DNA of 30,553 bases from an uncultured Anaerotignum sp. (GTDB lineage: Bacteria > Bacillota > Clostridia > Lachnospirales > Anaerotignaceae). The position numbers were made by a program, and so were the translations under genes. The notes below the pieces were generated by a model. It was not told where the DNA came from and did no database searches. It saw only the letters and a list, made by a program, of their open reading frames with translations. The stretch's first letter is position 1. Each line of letters begins with the position of its first letter. The DNA lies in the NCBI GenBank assembly GCA_910578425.1, contig CAJTQX010000033.1:1-30553 (forward strand), in the 5' to 3' direction. This document shows, one piece after another, positions 1-5,582 of this stretch.

Positions 1-90
1 TTGTATTGTAGAGCCGTTCCTCACGCGCCGATTCCGGATGTCTTGTATTGTAGAGCCGTTCCTGTCGCGCGGATTCCGGGTATCTTGTAT
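1..90. repeat. 42-bp tandem repeat inside the Tyr/Arg-rich gene
   Basis: Two consecutive 42-bp units (1-42 and 43-84) both read TTGTATTGTAGAGCCGTTCC at their start and differ at only a few positions. A third unit starts at 85 and decays quickly. On the minus strand they encode the 14-residue repeats. The array may extend beyond the left edge. Confidence 0.8.
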
Positions 91-268
91 TATATTCCCG
101 CTCCTGTCTGCCATATGGCTCCCGCTCCGAATAAGCTGTCCTTCCGCCGCTCGGATATCTTGTTCTTTCGCTGTATTCCTGCTCCGGATAGCCTGTTCTC
201 CTGCCGTATCCATATTCCTGCTCCGGTTCTCCGGAGCTTCTTCTTCCCCCGTCATATCGTTCGTCCAT
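1..268 (-). CDS. Tyr/Arg/Glu-rich repeat protein, N-terminal part (runs off left edge)
   Basis: I do not recognise this gene. The minus frame starting at ATG 268 stays open for 89 codons to the window edge. A ribosome binding site AAAGGAG (280-286) lies 11 bases upstream. An in-frame ATG at 289 has no such site. The protein starts MDERYDGGRRSSGEPEQEYG and is very rich in Tyr, Arg, Glu, Gly and Pro. Its visible end carries two 14-residue tandem repeats, YNTR(Y/H)PESAR(Q/E)ERL, plus the beginning of a third; weaker relatives such as GYPEQEYSERTRYP lie before them. No signal peptide or membrane segment is seen in this part. It may be the disordered cytoplasmic head of a larger protein. A good sigma-A-type promoter lies 160-190 bases upstream. 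Codon composition and the start site support a real gene; the function is unknown. Confidence 0.72.
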   Translation of the reverse strand, partial: MDERYDGGRRSSGEPEQEYGYGRRTGYPEQEYSERTRYPSGGRTAYSEREPYGRQEREYNTRYPESARQERLYNTRHPESAREERLYNT

Positions 269-361
269 TTCAACCATCGCTCCTTTCATTCGTACTGCCG
301 CCTTTATCCCACAGAGGAACGCCCTTCCCCGCCGGCTCCGCGATGCCTGAGCACGGGCAGA

Positions 362-396
362 AAATTTGGAATTTCTTTTTGAGTATTCCCAAATTT
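362..396 (-). other. Leader hairpin of the Tyr/Arg-rich gene
   Basis: AAATTTGGAAT (362-372) and ATTCCCAAATTT (385-396) form an inverted repeat with one bulged base. It lies in the predicted 5' untranslated region between the promoter at 434-462 and the start at 268. A role in mRNA stability or attenuation is possible but not shown. Confidence 0.4.
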
Positions 397-433
397 CTCC
401 GCTGGTTTTTAAGGATTTTATAAAACTGATATT

Positions 434-462
434 ATTATACAATTTTCTTTCTTTTCATACAA
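434..462 (-). promoter_or_regulatory. Sigma-A-type promoter for the Tyr/Arg-rich gene
   Basis: Read on the minus strand, the -35 box is TTGTAT (457-462), followed by a 17-base spacer and a perfect -10 box TATAAT (434-439). The start codon is about 160 bases downstream, implying a long leader. Confidence 0.55.
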
Positions 463-525
463 CCTTTTCTTTTTTCCGAAACCAAAGGTTTCTGCAAAGT
501 CACTCTGGCTCTTTGTGAAAAACTA

Positions 526-534
526 TGGTAATAT
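526..534 (+). promoter_or_regulatory. Extended -10 element before the small HTH-like gene
   Basis: TGGTAATAT has the TGn extension followed by a -10-like hexamer at 529-534, about 28 bases before the start codon. No good -35 box is seen 16-18 bases upstream, so the call rests on the extended -10 alone. Confidence 0.3.
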
Positions 535-561
535 GGAAAAAAATGAACAGGAGGGAAGAAA

Positions 562-807
562 ATGGAGCAGGAAAACTATCGTACCGCGCTGGCAGCAGTC
601 CAAAAAATCTGTGCAGAAAAAGGCGAAGCAGACGCGGCGGACCTCGCCAAAGCCGTTGGGCTTTCCTCCGCTACGGCGGAAGCGTACATCCGGCAGATGG
701 ATGAGGACAGCTTTGCGGACGTCATTGAAATCGACCTTTGCTGCGGGGAAGAATATATTGTAAAAGGACTGACGGAACACGGCAGGGCTTTTCTGGATAA
801 TATATAA
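562..807 (+). CDS. Small helix-turn-helix-like protein of unknown function
   Basis: This 81-residue protein starts at ATG 562 after a strong site AGGAGGGA. Residues 22-48 (EADAADLAKAVGLSSATAEA and on) have the spacing of a helix-turn-helix: helix, tight turn at GLSS, then a second helix. The C-terminal part, VIEIDLCCGEEYIVKGLTEH, could form the wing strands of a winged-helix fold. No catalytic motif or membrane segment is present. It lies about 110 bases upstream of the HtrA-like protease on the same strand, but an AT-rich palindrome and a separate -10-like box lie between them, so they need not be co-transcribed. The fold is inferred from residue pattern only; it could act as a DNA-binding regulator or merely share the fold. 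Confidence 0.65.
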   Translation: MEQENYRTALAAVQKICAEKGEADAADLAKAVGLSSATAEAYIRQMDEDSFADVIEIDLCCGEEYIVKGLTEHGRAFLDNI

Positions 808-816
808 AAATTCCAG

Positions 817-834
817 AATAATTTAAGAATTATT
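817..834. other. AT-rich palindrome between the HTH-like gene and htrA
   Basis: AATAATT, a TAAG loop and AATTATT form a 7-bp stem made only of A and T, ten bases after the stop codon. It is too weak to be a convincing terminator. Confidence 0.3.
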
Positions 835-852
835 TATACCTCATTCATAATT

Positions 853-875
853 CCTTCACATATGGAAGGTATACT
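853..875 (+). promoter_or_regulatory. Candidate htrA promoter region with inverted repeat
   Basis: A -10-like TATACT lies at 870-875. Immediately before it, CCTTC (853-857) and GAAGG (865-869) form an inverted repeat with a 7-base spacer, in the spacer/-35 zone. No good -35 box is visible, which would fit a promoter needing an activator. The htrA start is 45 bases downstream. Confidence 0.35.
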
Positions 876-919
876 TTCATCATGAAAAACAGAAACTGAC
901 TGGATTGGAGGGAATCATT

Positions 920-2440
920 ATGTTTGATCCAAATAATAATATTTATGATGAAAATAAGAAAACTGAGCAGGACGCCGCGCTGGAAGAACCGGCAGCGCGT
1001 ACACAGGAAGAAGTCCCTGCCGAACCCATGAGCGAAGCAGCAGAAAAAGTTTCCCTTGCGAAACCGCAGGAATCCTCCTCCGCAGAACTCATGGAAGAAA
1101 GCACAGCAGAAGCCGCGGAAAATATGGCAGAACCCTCTGTTTTTGCGGAAGAGGCCGAAGCATCGGCAGAGCCCGCCGAAAACACAGCGGATTTCTCCGA
1201 AAGCAGCGCGCCGGACACTTCCGCGGACGAAAACTTTATGCGCCCCTCTGTACGGGAATATCATTATGAGGAGCAGGTCAAAAAATCCCCGAAAAAAAAG
1301 AAGGGTTGGGGACGCTTCATTGCAGCCTGCCTGATCGTCAGCGTTGCGGGCGGGGCAAGCGCGGGCGTGGGTTATGGCGCAATGCGGAATTATTTCGATT
1401 CCCATAATACCTCGACAAAATCGCCCGCAGTGGTACAGAAGGTATCCGCGACCAGCCCGGGCCTTTCCGCTGTGGATATCATCAAAACGGTAAAGCCCTC
1501 CGTTGTCAGCATCTCCACGAAGTTCTCCGGACAGACGCAGTATATCGGTCCGTTCACCATTCCTTATGAAGGGAAGGGCGCGGGCAGCGGCGTTGTGTTT
1601 TATGCGGACGCGGATAAAATCGCTATCGTAACAAACAACCATGTCGTTGAGGACGCGGATGATATTTATGTTATTTTTGACAGCGATAATTCCGGCGAAG
1701 AAAAATCTGTAACCGCAAAGCTGATTGGCTCAAAAAGCGAATCCGACATTGCCGTACTGACAATTTCGCAGAGCGAGCTGAAAAAAGCCGGCATAAATGA
1801 TGTAACTGTAGCAACCTTCGGCGATTCTGACGCACTGGAAGTCGGCGATGCTGTCATTGCCATCGGCAACGCTATGGGCAAAGGCATTTCCGCGACAGAC
1901 GGCATCATCAGCATGACGCAGCAGAGCATTAAGGTAGACGGAAATATACTGAACGTATTGCAGACCAGCGCGGCAATCAACGGCGGGAACAGCGGCGGCG
2001 CGTTGGTGAACAGCTCCGGTCAGGTCATCGGCATCAACACCGCCAAATATAACGACAGTATGGCGGAAGGTATGGGCTATGCCATTCCCAGCAACGAGAT
2101 CACCCCGATTGCCACAGAGCTTTTGGAACTCGGCACACAGCCCAAGCCGTATATCGGCGTAACGGGCACAAGCATTACAACAGACAACGCGGATCTATAC
2201 CGCCTGCCTGTAGGCGCGCTGATTATGGAAGTGACCGAGGGCGGTCCTGCGGAAGCCGCCGGACTTCAGGTTGGCGATATCGTTACGGAGTATAACGGCA
2301 AAACCGTAATGGATATGGATACGCTGGTAGAGCTGGTGAACGCTACGGAAATCGGCGATACTGTTGTTATGCATATCGTACGCGATGGCAAGGAAGGGAT
2401 GGATTTGAACCTGACCATACAGGATAAAAACAATCCCTGA
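920..2440 (+). CDS. htrA: HtrA/DegP-type membrane-anchored serine protease with PDZ domain
   Basis: This envelope quality-control protease degrades misfolded exported proteins. It starts at ATG 920, seven bases after GGAGGG; an in-frame TTG at 905 overlaps that site and is rejected. The 506 residues run as an acidic Ala/Glu-rich cytoplasmic tail (1-120), a KKSPKKKKGW basic stop (121-130), one membrane helix (131-154), a trypsin-like domain (about 190-400) and a PDZ domain (about 411-500). The catalytic triad is visible: His241 in TNNHVVEDAD, Asp276 in SESDIAVL and Ser358 in GGNSGGAL. The topology is that of Gram-positive HtrA proteins (cytoplasmic N-terminus, protease outside). The acidic tail of more than 100 residues is long for the family. 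It appears monocistronic, with a strong terminator after it. No CssR-type site was recognised. Confidence 0.95.
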   Translation: MFDPNNNIYDENKKTEQDAALEEPAARTQEEVPAEPMSEAAEKVSLAKPQESSSAELMEESTAEAAENMAEPSVFAEEAEASAEPAENTADFSESSAPDTSADENFMRPSVREYHYEEQVKKSPKKKKGWGRFIAACLIVSVAGGASAGVGYGAMRNYFDSHNTSTKSPAVVQKVSATSPGLSAVDIIKTVKPSVVSISTKFSGQTQYIGPFTIPYEGKGAGSGVVFYADADKIAIVTNNHVVEDADDIYVIFDSDNSGEEKSVTAKLIGSKSESDIAVLTISQSELKKAGINDVTVATFGDSDALEVGDAVIAIGNAMGKGISATDGIISMTQQSIKVDGNILNVLQTSAAINGGNSGGALVNSSGQVIGINTAKYNDSMAEGMGYAIPSNEITPIATELLELGTQPKPYIGVTGTSITTDNADLYRLPVGALIMEVTEGGPAEAAGLQVGDIVTEYNGKTVMDMDTLVELVNATEIGDTVVMHIVRDGKEGMDLNLTIQDKNNP

Positions 2441-2487
2441 TCCGTTTTAGAATCCACCGCCAAATGAAATAACACTTTCTGATATGG

Positions 2488-2530
2488 AAAATCCGGAAAT
2501 GCCTCCCCCTTGCGGCATCTTCCGGATTTT
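2488..2530 (+). terminator. Intrinsic terminator of htrA
   Basis: Long stem of AAAATCCGGAAATGCC with GGCATCTTCCGGATTTT, one bulge, and a loop of about ten bases, followed by a T-rich stretch. It lies about 50 bases after the htrA stop codon. Confidence 0.8.
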
Positions 2531-2570
2531 GTGTTTTCCCATCTTTCTGGCACATCTGCAAAATTGTTCT

Positions 2571-2594
2571 GCATACAATTTTTGCATTGTATGC
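2571..2594. promoter_or_regulatory. Perfect 9-bp inverted repeat, candidate operator of the phzF-family gene
   Basis: GCATACAAT (2571-2579) and ATTGTATGC (2586-2594) are exact inverted repeats with a 6-base spacer. The right arm covers the predicted -35 box (2587-2592), the usual geometry for a repressor site. The cognate regulator is not identified; the palindrome differs from the one in front of marR and ridA. Confidence 0.55.
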
Positions 2595-2615
2595 CCTGCA
2601 TTTTTCTGCTATGAT
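2587..2615 (+). promoter_or_regulatory. Promoter of the phzF-family gene
   Basis: The -35 box is TTGTAT (2587-2592), then a 17-base spacer and TATGAT (2610-2615) preceded by TGC, giving an extended -10. The start codon is 45 bases downstream. Confidence 0.7.
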
Positions 2616-2659
2616 GATTGCAGCAGAAAAAAACAGCTTTCTAAAAGGAGGGTTACACA

Positions 2660-3433
2660 ATGAAATGTTATTATGTTGACGCTTTTGCGGAAAAAGTATT
2701 TGAAGGCAACCCCGCTGCGGTCTGTGTACTGGAGCAGTTTCCATCAGATGAAACCATGCTGAAAATCGCAATGGAAAACAATCTTTCCGAAACGGCATTT
2801 GCCGTAAAAACAGGAGAACGCTACCATCTGCGCTGGTTTACCCCCGGCGGCGAAATCAATCTCTGCGGGCACGCTACACTGGGTACGGCTTTCGTATTGT
2901 TCCGTGATTTTGAAAAGGATGCGGAAAGCATTACATTTGACACCATGAGCGGTCCTCTGACCGTTACAAAAAACGGCAGCCTGTTGGAAATGGATTTTCC
3001 CGCGTTTGCAATCAAACAGGTTCCCATAACAGACGCTATGGCGGATGCAATTGGTGCGCGCCCCATCGAGGCATGGCTAGGGGATGACCTTGTCTGTATT
3101 CTGGACAGCGAGGATAAAGTCCGTAATGCCAAACCCGATCAGGCGAAGCTGGCAGGGCTGGACGGCCTGCTCCAGCATATCACTGCCAGAGGTGCAGAGT
3201 TTGACTGCGTAACACGTTCTTTCGCGCCAAAGCTGAGCGTGGCGGAAGACCCCGTCTGCGGCAGAGCGCACTGCCATGTTGTACCAATGTGGGCAGAAAA
3301 ACTCAGCAAAAACGCACTTACCGCAAGACAGGTTTCCCAGCGCGGCGGCACGCTCTACTGCAATGTCAGCGGCGAACGCGTCACCCTTGCCGGAACAGCC
3401 GTGCTGTACTCTATCGCAGAATTGATGCTTTAA
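2660..3433 (+). CDS. PhzF-family isomerase/epimerase-like protein
   Basis: PhzF proteins are cofactor-free enzymes of the diaminopimelate-epimerase fold; substrates are known for few members, so none is assigned here. The start at ATG 2660 follows AAAGGAGGG. At 257 residues it is slightly short for the family but complete. Typical motifs are visible: the N-terminal GNPAAVC (16-22), the catalytic Glu44 in NNLSETAF, FTPGGEINLCGHATLG (60-75), and a C-terminal EDPVCGRAHC segment followed by LTARQVSQRGG and VTLAGTAVLY. The DPVCGRAHC segment replaces the more common DPVTGSAH. The gene stands alone between its own promoter and a terminator shared with the converging ridA. Its start region carries a strong candidate operator, so expression is probably switched by an unseen regulator. 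Confidence 0.9.
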   Translation: MKCYYVDAFAEKVFEGNPAAVCVLEQFPSDETMLKIAMENNLSETAFAVKTGERYHLRWFTPGGEINLCGHATLGTAFVLFRDFEKDAESITFDTMSGPLTVTKNGSLLEMDFPAFAIKQVPITDAMADAIGARPIEAWLGDDLVCILDSEDKVRNAKPDQAKLAGLDGLLQHITARGAEFDCVTRSFAPKLSVAEDPVCGRAHCHVVPMWAEKLSKNALTARQVSQRGGTLYCNVSGERVTLAGTAVLYSIAELML

Positions 3434-3456
3434 GCGCGGTCCGCACTCACTGAAAT

Positions 3457-3500
3457 AAAAAAAGCCGGGAAATGGCAGCCGCCAAAATCTCGGCTTTTTC
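3457..3500. terminator. Bidirectional terminator between phzF-family gene and ridA
   Basis: AAAAAAAGCCGGGA (3457-3470) pairs with TCTCGGCTTTTT (3488-3499). A-runs and T-runs flank the stem on both strands, so it can stop transcription from both converging genes. Confidence 0.8.
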
Positions 3501-3506
3501 TTTTTC

Positions 3507-3887
3507 TTATTTCAAATATGCGACTATCTCAACCTCGCACTGAATGCCCAGCGGCAGCTCCCTGACAGCCACACAGGTACGCGCCGGACGGCTGATAAAA
3601 TATTTTTCGTAAACCTCATTGAACGCGCCAAAATCCGCCATATCCAACAGATAGCAGTTTGCCTTTACCACGTTGGAATAATCCACGCCCGCCTCCTCTA
3701 AAATCGCCTGAATATTCTGCATCAGCTGCTCCGCCTCCGCTTTTACGCCGCCAGGGACAACTTTGCCATCTTCCGGACGAAAACCGCCCTGCCCCGACAA
3801 ATATAAGTAATCCCCTGCAATACAACCCTGCGAAAATGGTCCAACCGCTGCTGGTGCTTTTTCTGTTTGAATCTTTCTGATGCTCAT
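3507..3887 (-). CDS. ridA: RidA/YjgF/YER057c-type reactive-intermediate deaminase
   Basis: RidA proteins hydrolyse 2-aminoacrylate and related enamines or imines released by PLP enzymes, protecting those enzymes from damage. The 126-residue length is standard for the family, which works as a cytoplasmic trimer. Visible motifs are AAVGPFSQG (13-21), LSGQGGFRPEDG (30-41), the catalytic-type Arg103 in RPARTCVAV, and the family ending LPLGIQCEVEIVAYLK. The start at ATG 3887 follows AAGGAGG. Its ATG overlaps the stop of a 27-codon mini-ORF in an ATGA junction. It lies downstream of a marR gene on the same strand, and a 12-bp palindrome matching the one at the marR start site lies about 95 bases before the start, suggesting MarR control. 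A terminator follows. Confidence 0.93.
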   Translation of the reverse strand: MSIRKIQTEKAPAAVGPFSQGCIAGDYLYLSGQGGFRPEDGKVVPGGVKAEAEQLMQNIQAILEEAGVDYSNVVKANCYLLDMADFGAFNEVYEKYFISRPARTCVAVRELPLGIQCEVEIVAYLK

Positions 3888-3967
3888 TTTGGTTCCTCCT
3901 TCAAATTCTCTGTTTTATTTTTCCTTGCAATAAAGAAAAGTACTGCTGGTTTCCCGTTTTTCCCCAT
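3884..3967 (-). CDS. 27-residue mini-ORF coupled to ridA
   Basis: A short frame starts at ATG 3967 after an AAAGGGGG site and encodes 27 residues beginning MGKNGKPAVLFFIARKNKTE, rich in Lys and Asn. Its TGA overlaps the ridA ATG as ATGA, an arrangement typical of translational coupling. It begins about 16 bases after the palindrome at 3983-3994. No known peptide family is recognised. It could be a leader peptide that sets RidA translation, or a chance frame, since ridA has its own strong ribosome binding site inside the mini-ORF end. Confidence 0.4.
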   Translation of the reverse strand: MGKNGKPAVLFFIARKNKTENLKEEPK

Positions 3968-3982
3968 TGTACCCCCTTTATT

Positions 3983-3994
3983 GTGTATATACAC
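3983..3994. promoter_or_regulatory. Palindromic candidate MarR operator before ridA
   Basis: GTGTATATACAC is a perfect 12-bp palindrome 24 bases after the marR stop. It matches 11 of 12 bases of the palindrome at the marR start site (4465-4476). No clear -10/-35 pair was found here, so it may control a weak internal promoter or block read-through from marR. Confidence 0.6.
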
Positions 3995-4017
3995 TAAATT
4001 GGCGGCAGAACGTCTGT

Positions 4018-4449
4018 TTACACAGACAATTCCTGTAATTTCCGCAAAAGCCGCAGCAGCGTTTCCGTATCCTCCTCGGAAAGATAGCCCTTGACCGTTT
4101 CCTGCGCATGCTCCCACTGCGGTCTGCCCTTTTCCAAAAGAGCCTGACCCGTTTCGCTTACGGCGAATTTATGGCTCCGCGCGCCTTCTCTGGCAAAATC
4201 CAGAATCAGCCCGCGCTCCAAAAGCGGCTTCAGATTCCGTACAAGCGTACTCCGGTCTAAATTGACCCGCTCTGCCAGTTCGCTGGTGCTTGCTGTTTCC
4301 ATCCGCGCCAGATTCACCAGCAGGGAGTACTGGCTCACCGAAATCCCCAAGTCCTTCAACACCGCATCGTAGTAGTCTGTTACGGCATTCGCCGCCCGCC
4401 GCAGATTCATGCAGTAGCATTGGCTTTTGTATACCGGTTTTTCTTTCAT
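4018..4449 (-). CDS. MarR-family transcriptional regulator
   Basis: MarR proteins are dimeric winged-helix repressors, often of their own gene and a neighbour, released by small molecules or oxidants. The start is placed at ATG 4449 (MKEKPVYKSQ), seven bases after AGGAAG. A longer frame from 4488 is rejected because it would run through the predicted transcription start and operator. The 143 residues fit the family. The helix-turn-helix is visible at about 55-83 (TSELAERVNLDRSTLVRNLK), followed by the wing LILDFAREGARSHKFAVSE with the conserved Asp and Arg. Cys11 and Cys13 in QCYCMN near the N-terminus could allow redox sensing; that is inference. Promoter and palindrome upstream, ridA downstream. 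Confidence 0.92.
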   Translation of the reverse strand: MKEKPVYKSQCYCMNLRRAANAVTDYYDAVLKDLGISVSQYSLLVNLARMETASTSELAERVNLDRSTLVRNLKPLLERGLILDFAREGARSHKFAVSETGQALLEKGRPQWEHAQETVKGYLSEEDTETLLRLLRKLQELSV

Positions 4450-4464
4450 AGCCCCACTTCCTTC

Positions 4465-4476
4465 GTGTATATGCAC
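4465..4476. promoter_or_regulatory. Candidate MarR operator at the marR transcription start
   Basis: GTGTATATGCAC, palindromic except for one pair, directly abuts the -10 box of the marR promoter and so covers the expected transcription start. The near-identical site before ridA supports a shared regulator, most simply the MarR protein encoded between them. Confidence 0.65.
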
Positions 4477-4505
4477 ATCATAACGCAAAATATCCTTTTT
4501 GTCAA
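4477..4505 (-). promoter_or_regulatory. Strong promoter of marR
   Basis: On the minus strand the -35 box is a perfect TTGACA (4500-4505), the spacer 17 bases, and the -10 box TATGAT (4477-4482). Confidence 0.85.
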
Positions 4506-4548
4506 ATAAAAATTCTCTGTTTCTGGAAGAATATTTCTGCTGGAAAAC

Positions 4549-5478
4549 CTATACGTGTATGATTTTTTGCAAATCGACTGGCAATCCCGTTATATCTATT
4601 GGAACATTATCCAGCATAATTTTCTGTAAGTTTTTTAGTTCCGATAATTCCGGCAGTGTGACGATATGCTTCAAATCTCTCAGACTGAGATGTTCTAATC
4701 CTGTCAAAGTGCTGATAAAGGAGATATCTTCCAGCTTTGCAATTCGCCATAGCTCCAGTGATTTGAGACTGTCAAAGCCTGTTAAGGACGTAAGGTCATT
4801 CATACCACATAAATGAATTGCGAGGGAATGCAGTTCTTTTTTTCGCAGGAAATCAAAATTTTTCAGTTTTATTCCTCTTAATATGAGATTTTCAAGATTC
4901 TCAATCTCCGCGATATTTTCAATATGTTTTTTTGCTTTTTTGCCAAGATACAGTGTCTTCAGTTTTTTATAGCGGTTCAGCCAATCGCAGTCAAACACAA
5001 TATTATTCCCCATTGTATCCGCTGAAATATACAATTCCTCCAAACCAGATGATAAATTTTGGATAAAGCCGTAATCTTTTAAGTCAAACATTGCAAGGTG
5101 CAGGGTTTGCAGATTTTCCAGTTTTGTAAGCACGCTTAAATCCAACATATCCTGTCGATTTTTCAGGTGGACATCCAGTGTCAGATGTTTCAGGTGCTTC
5201 AAAATATACAGGCATGACAAATCAAATTTCGTACCTTTGAATAATCCATAAATTCGAAAGTGCATATCATTTCTTTTTTCCAGTATTCTGTCTATGGCAG
5301 CATATGCCTGCTGTGGCAAAGTCTCTGAAATCTGAACAAACCTGATTGTTGGCGTATTTGTAATTTGAGCAATCAATTCATCACTTAAATCATGGTATCC
5401 ATATGTTTGCAAAAAACCTTTCATATTTGTTTTTTCAGATATTTCTATATGGCTGGTAAAATTTATTTTTGTTCCCAT
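4549..5478 (-). CDS. Leucine-rich-repeat protein, AT-rich, function unknown
   Basis: About eight to nine repeats of 20-25 residues are visible from residue 85 to the end, for example LTKLENLQTLHLAMFD, GLEELYISAD, KKLKTLYLGK, ENLENLILRGIKLKNFDFL, DSLKSLELWRIAKLEDISFI and TGLEHLSLRDL. Leucine-rich repeats form curved protein-binding scaffolds. No signal peptide, membrane segment or surface anchor is seen, so the protein is probably cytoplasmic. The start is uncertain: ATG 5478 (309 residues) has a GAGGGG only three bases upstream, and an in-frame TTG at 5511 has no site. The gene is visibly richer in A and T than its neighbours, with many Lys, Ile and Asn codons, suggesting acquisition from elsewhere. 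It sits upstream of marR, which has its own promoter. Confidence 0.85.
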   Translation of the reverse strand: MGTKINFTSHIEISEKTNMKGFLQTYGYHDLSDELIAQITNTPTIRFVQISETLPQQAYAAIDRILEKRNDMHFRIYGLFKGTKFDLSCLYILKHLKHLTLDVHLKNRQDMLDLSVLTKLENLQTLHLAMFDLKDYGFIQNLSSGLEELYISADTMGNNIVFDCDWLNRYKKLKTLYLGKKAKKHIENIAEIENLENLILRGIKLKNFDFLRKKELHSLAIHLCGMNDLTSLTGFDSLKSLELWRIAKLEDISFISTLTGLEHLSLRDLKHIVTLPELSELKNLQKIMLDNVPIDITGLPVDLQKIIHV

Positions 5479-5559
5479 AATCCCCTCATAAACTCCAACT
5501 TGTCCTCCCAATTACAAAGCATTTTCCTGCCATTCCCCCGCATATCCGTCTGATTTCCG

Positions 5560-5582
5560 AAAAAGGGGAGTGCCTCCTCCCC
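5560..5582 (-). terminator. Terminator of the alcohol/aldehyde dehydrogenase operon
   Basis: GGGGAG (5565-5570) pairs with CTCCCC (5577-5582), followed on the minus strand by TTTTT. The stem reaches into the stop codon of the aldehyde dehydrogenase. Confidence 0.7.

Noticed and set aside
1..90. Possible CRISPR-like direct repeats
   Set aside because: The 42-bp units are contiguous, without spacers, and keep the reading frame of the minus-strand protein.
845..1642. Minus-strand open frame of 265 codons
   Set aside because: Antisense to htrA; Cys/Phe/Arg-rich composition results from the Ala/Glu codons on the other strand.
4012..4027. GTCTGT-TTAC-ACAGAC hairpin at the marR stop as a terminator
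   Set aside because: Only six pairs and no T-run; it would not stop read-through into ridA.
4450..4488. Upstream in-frame start for the MarR gene
   Set aside because: The added 13 codons would cover the operator and the -10 box of its own promoter, so ATG 4449 is preferred.
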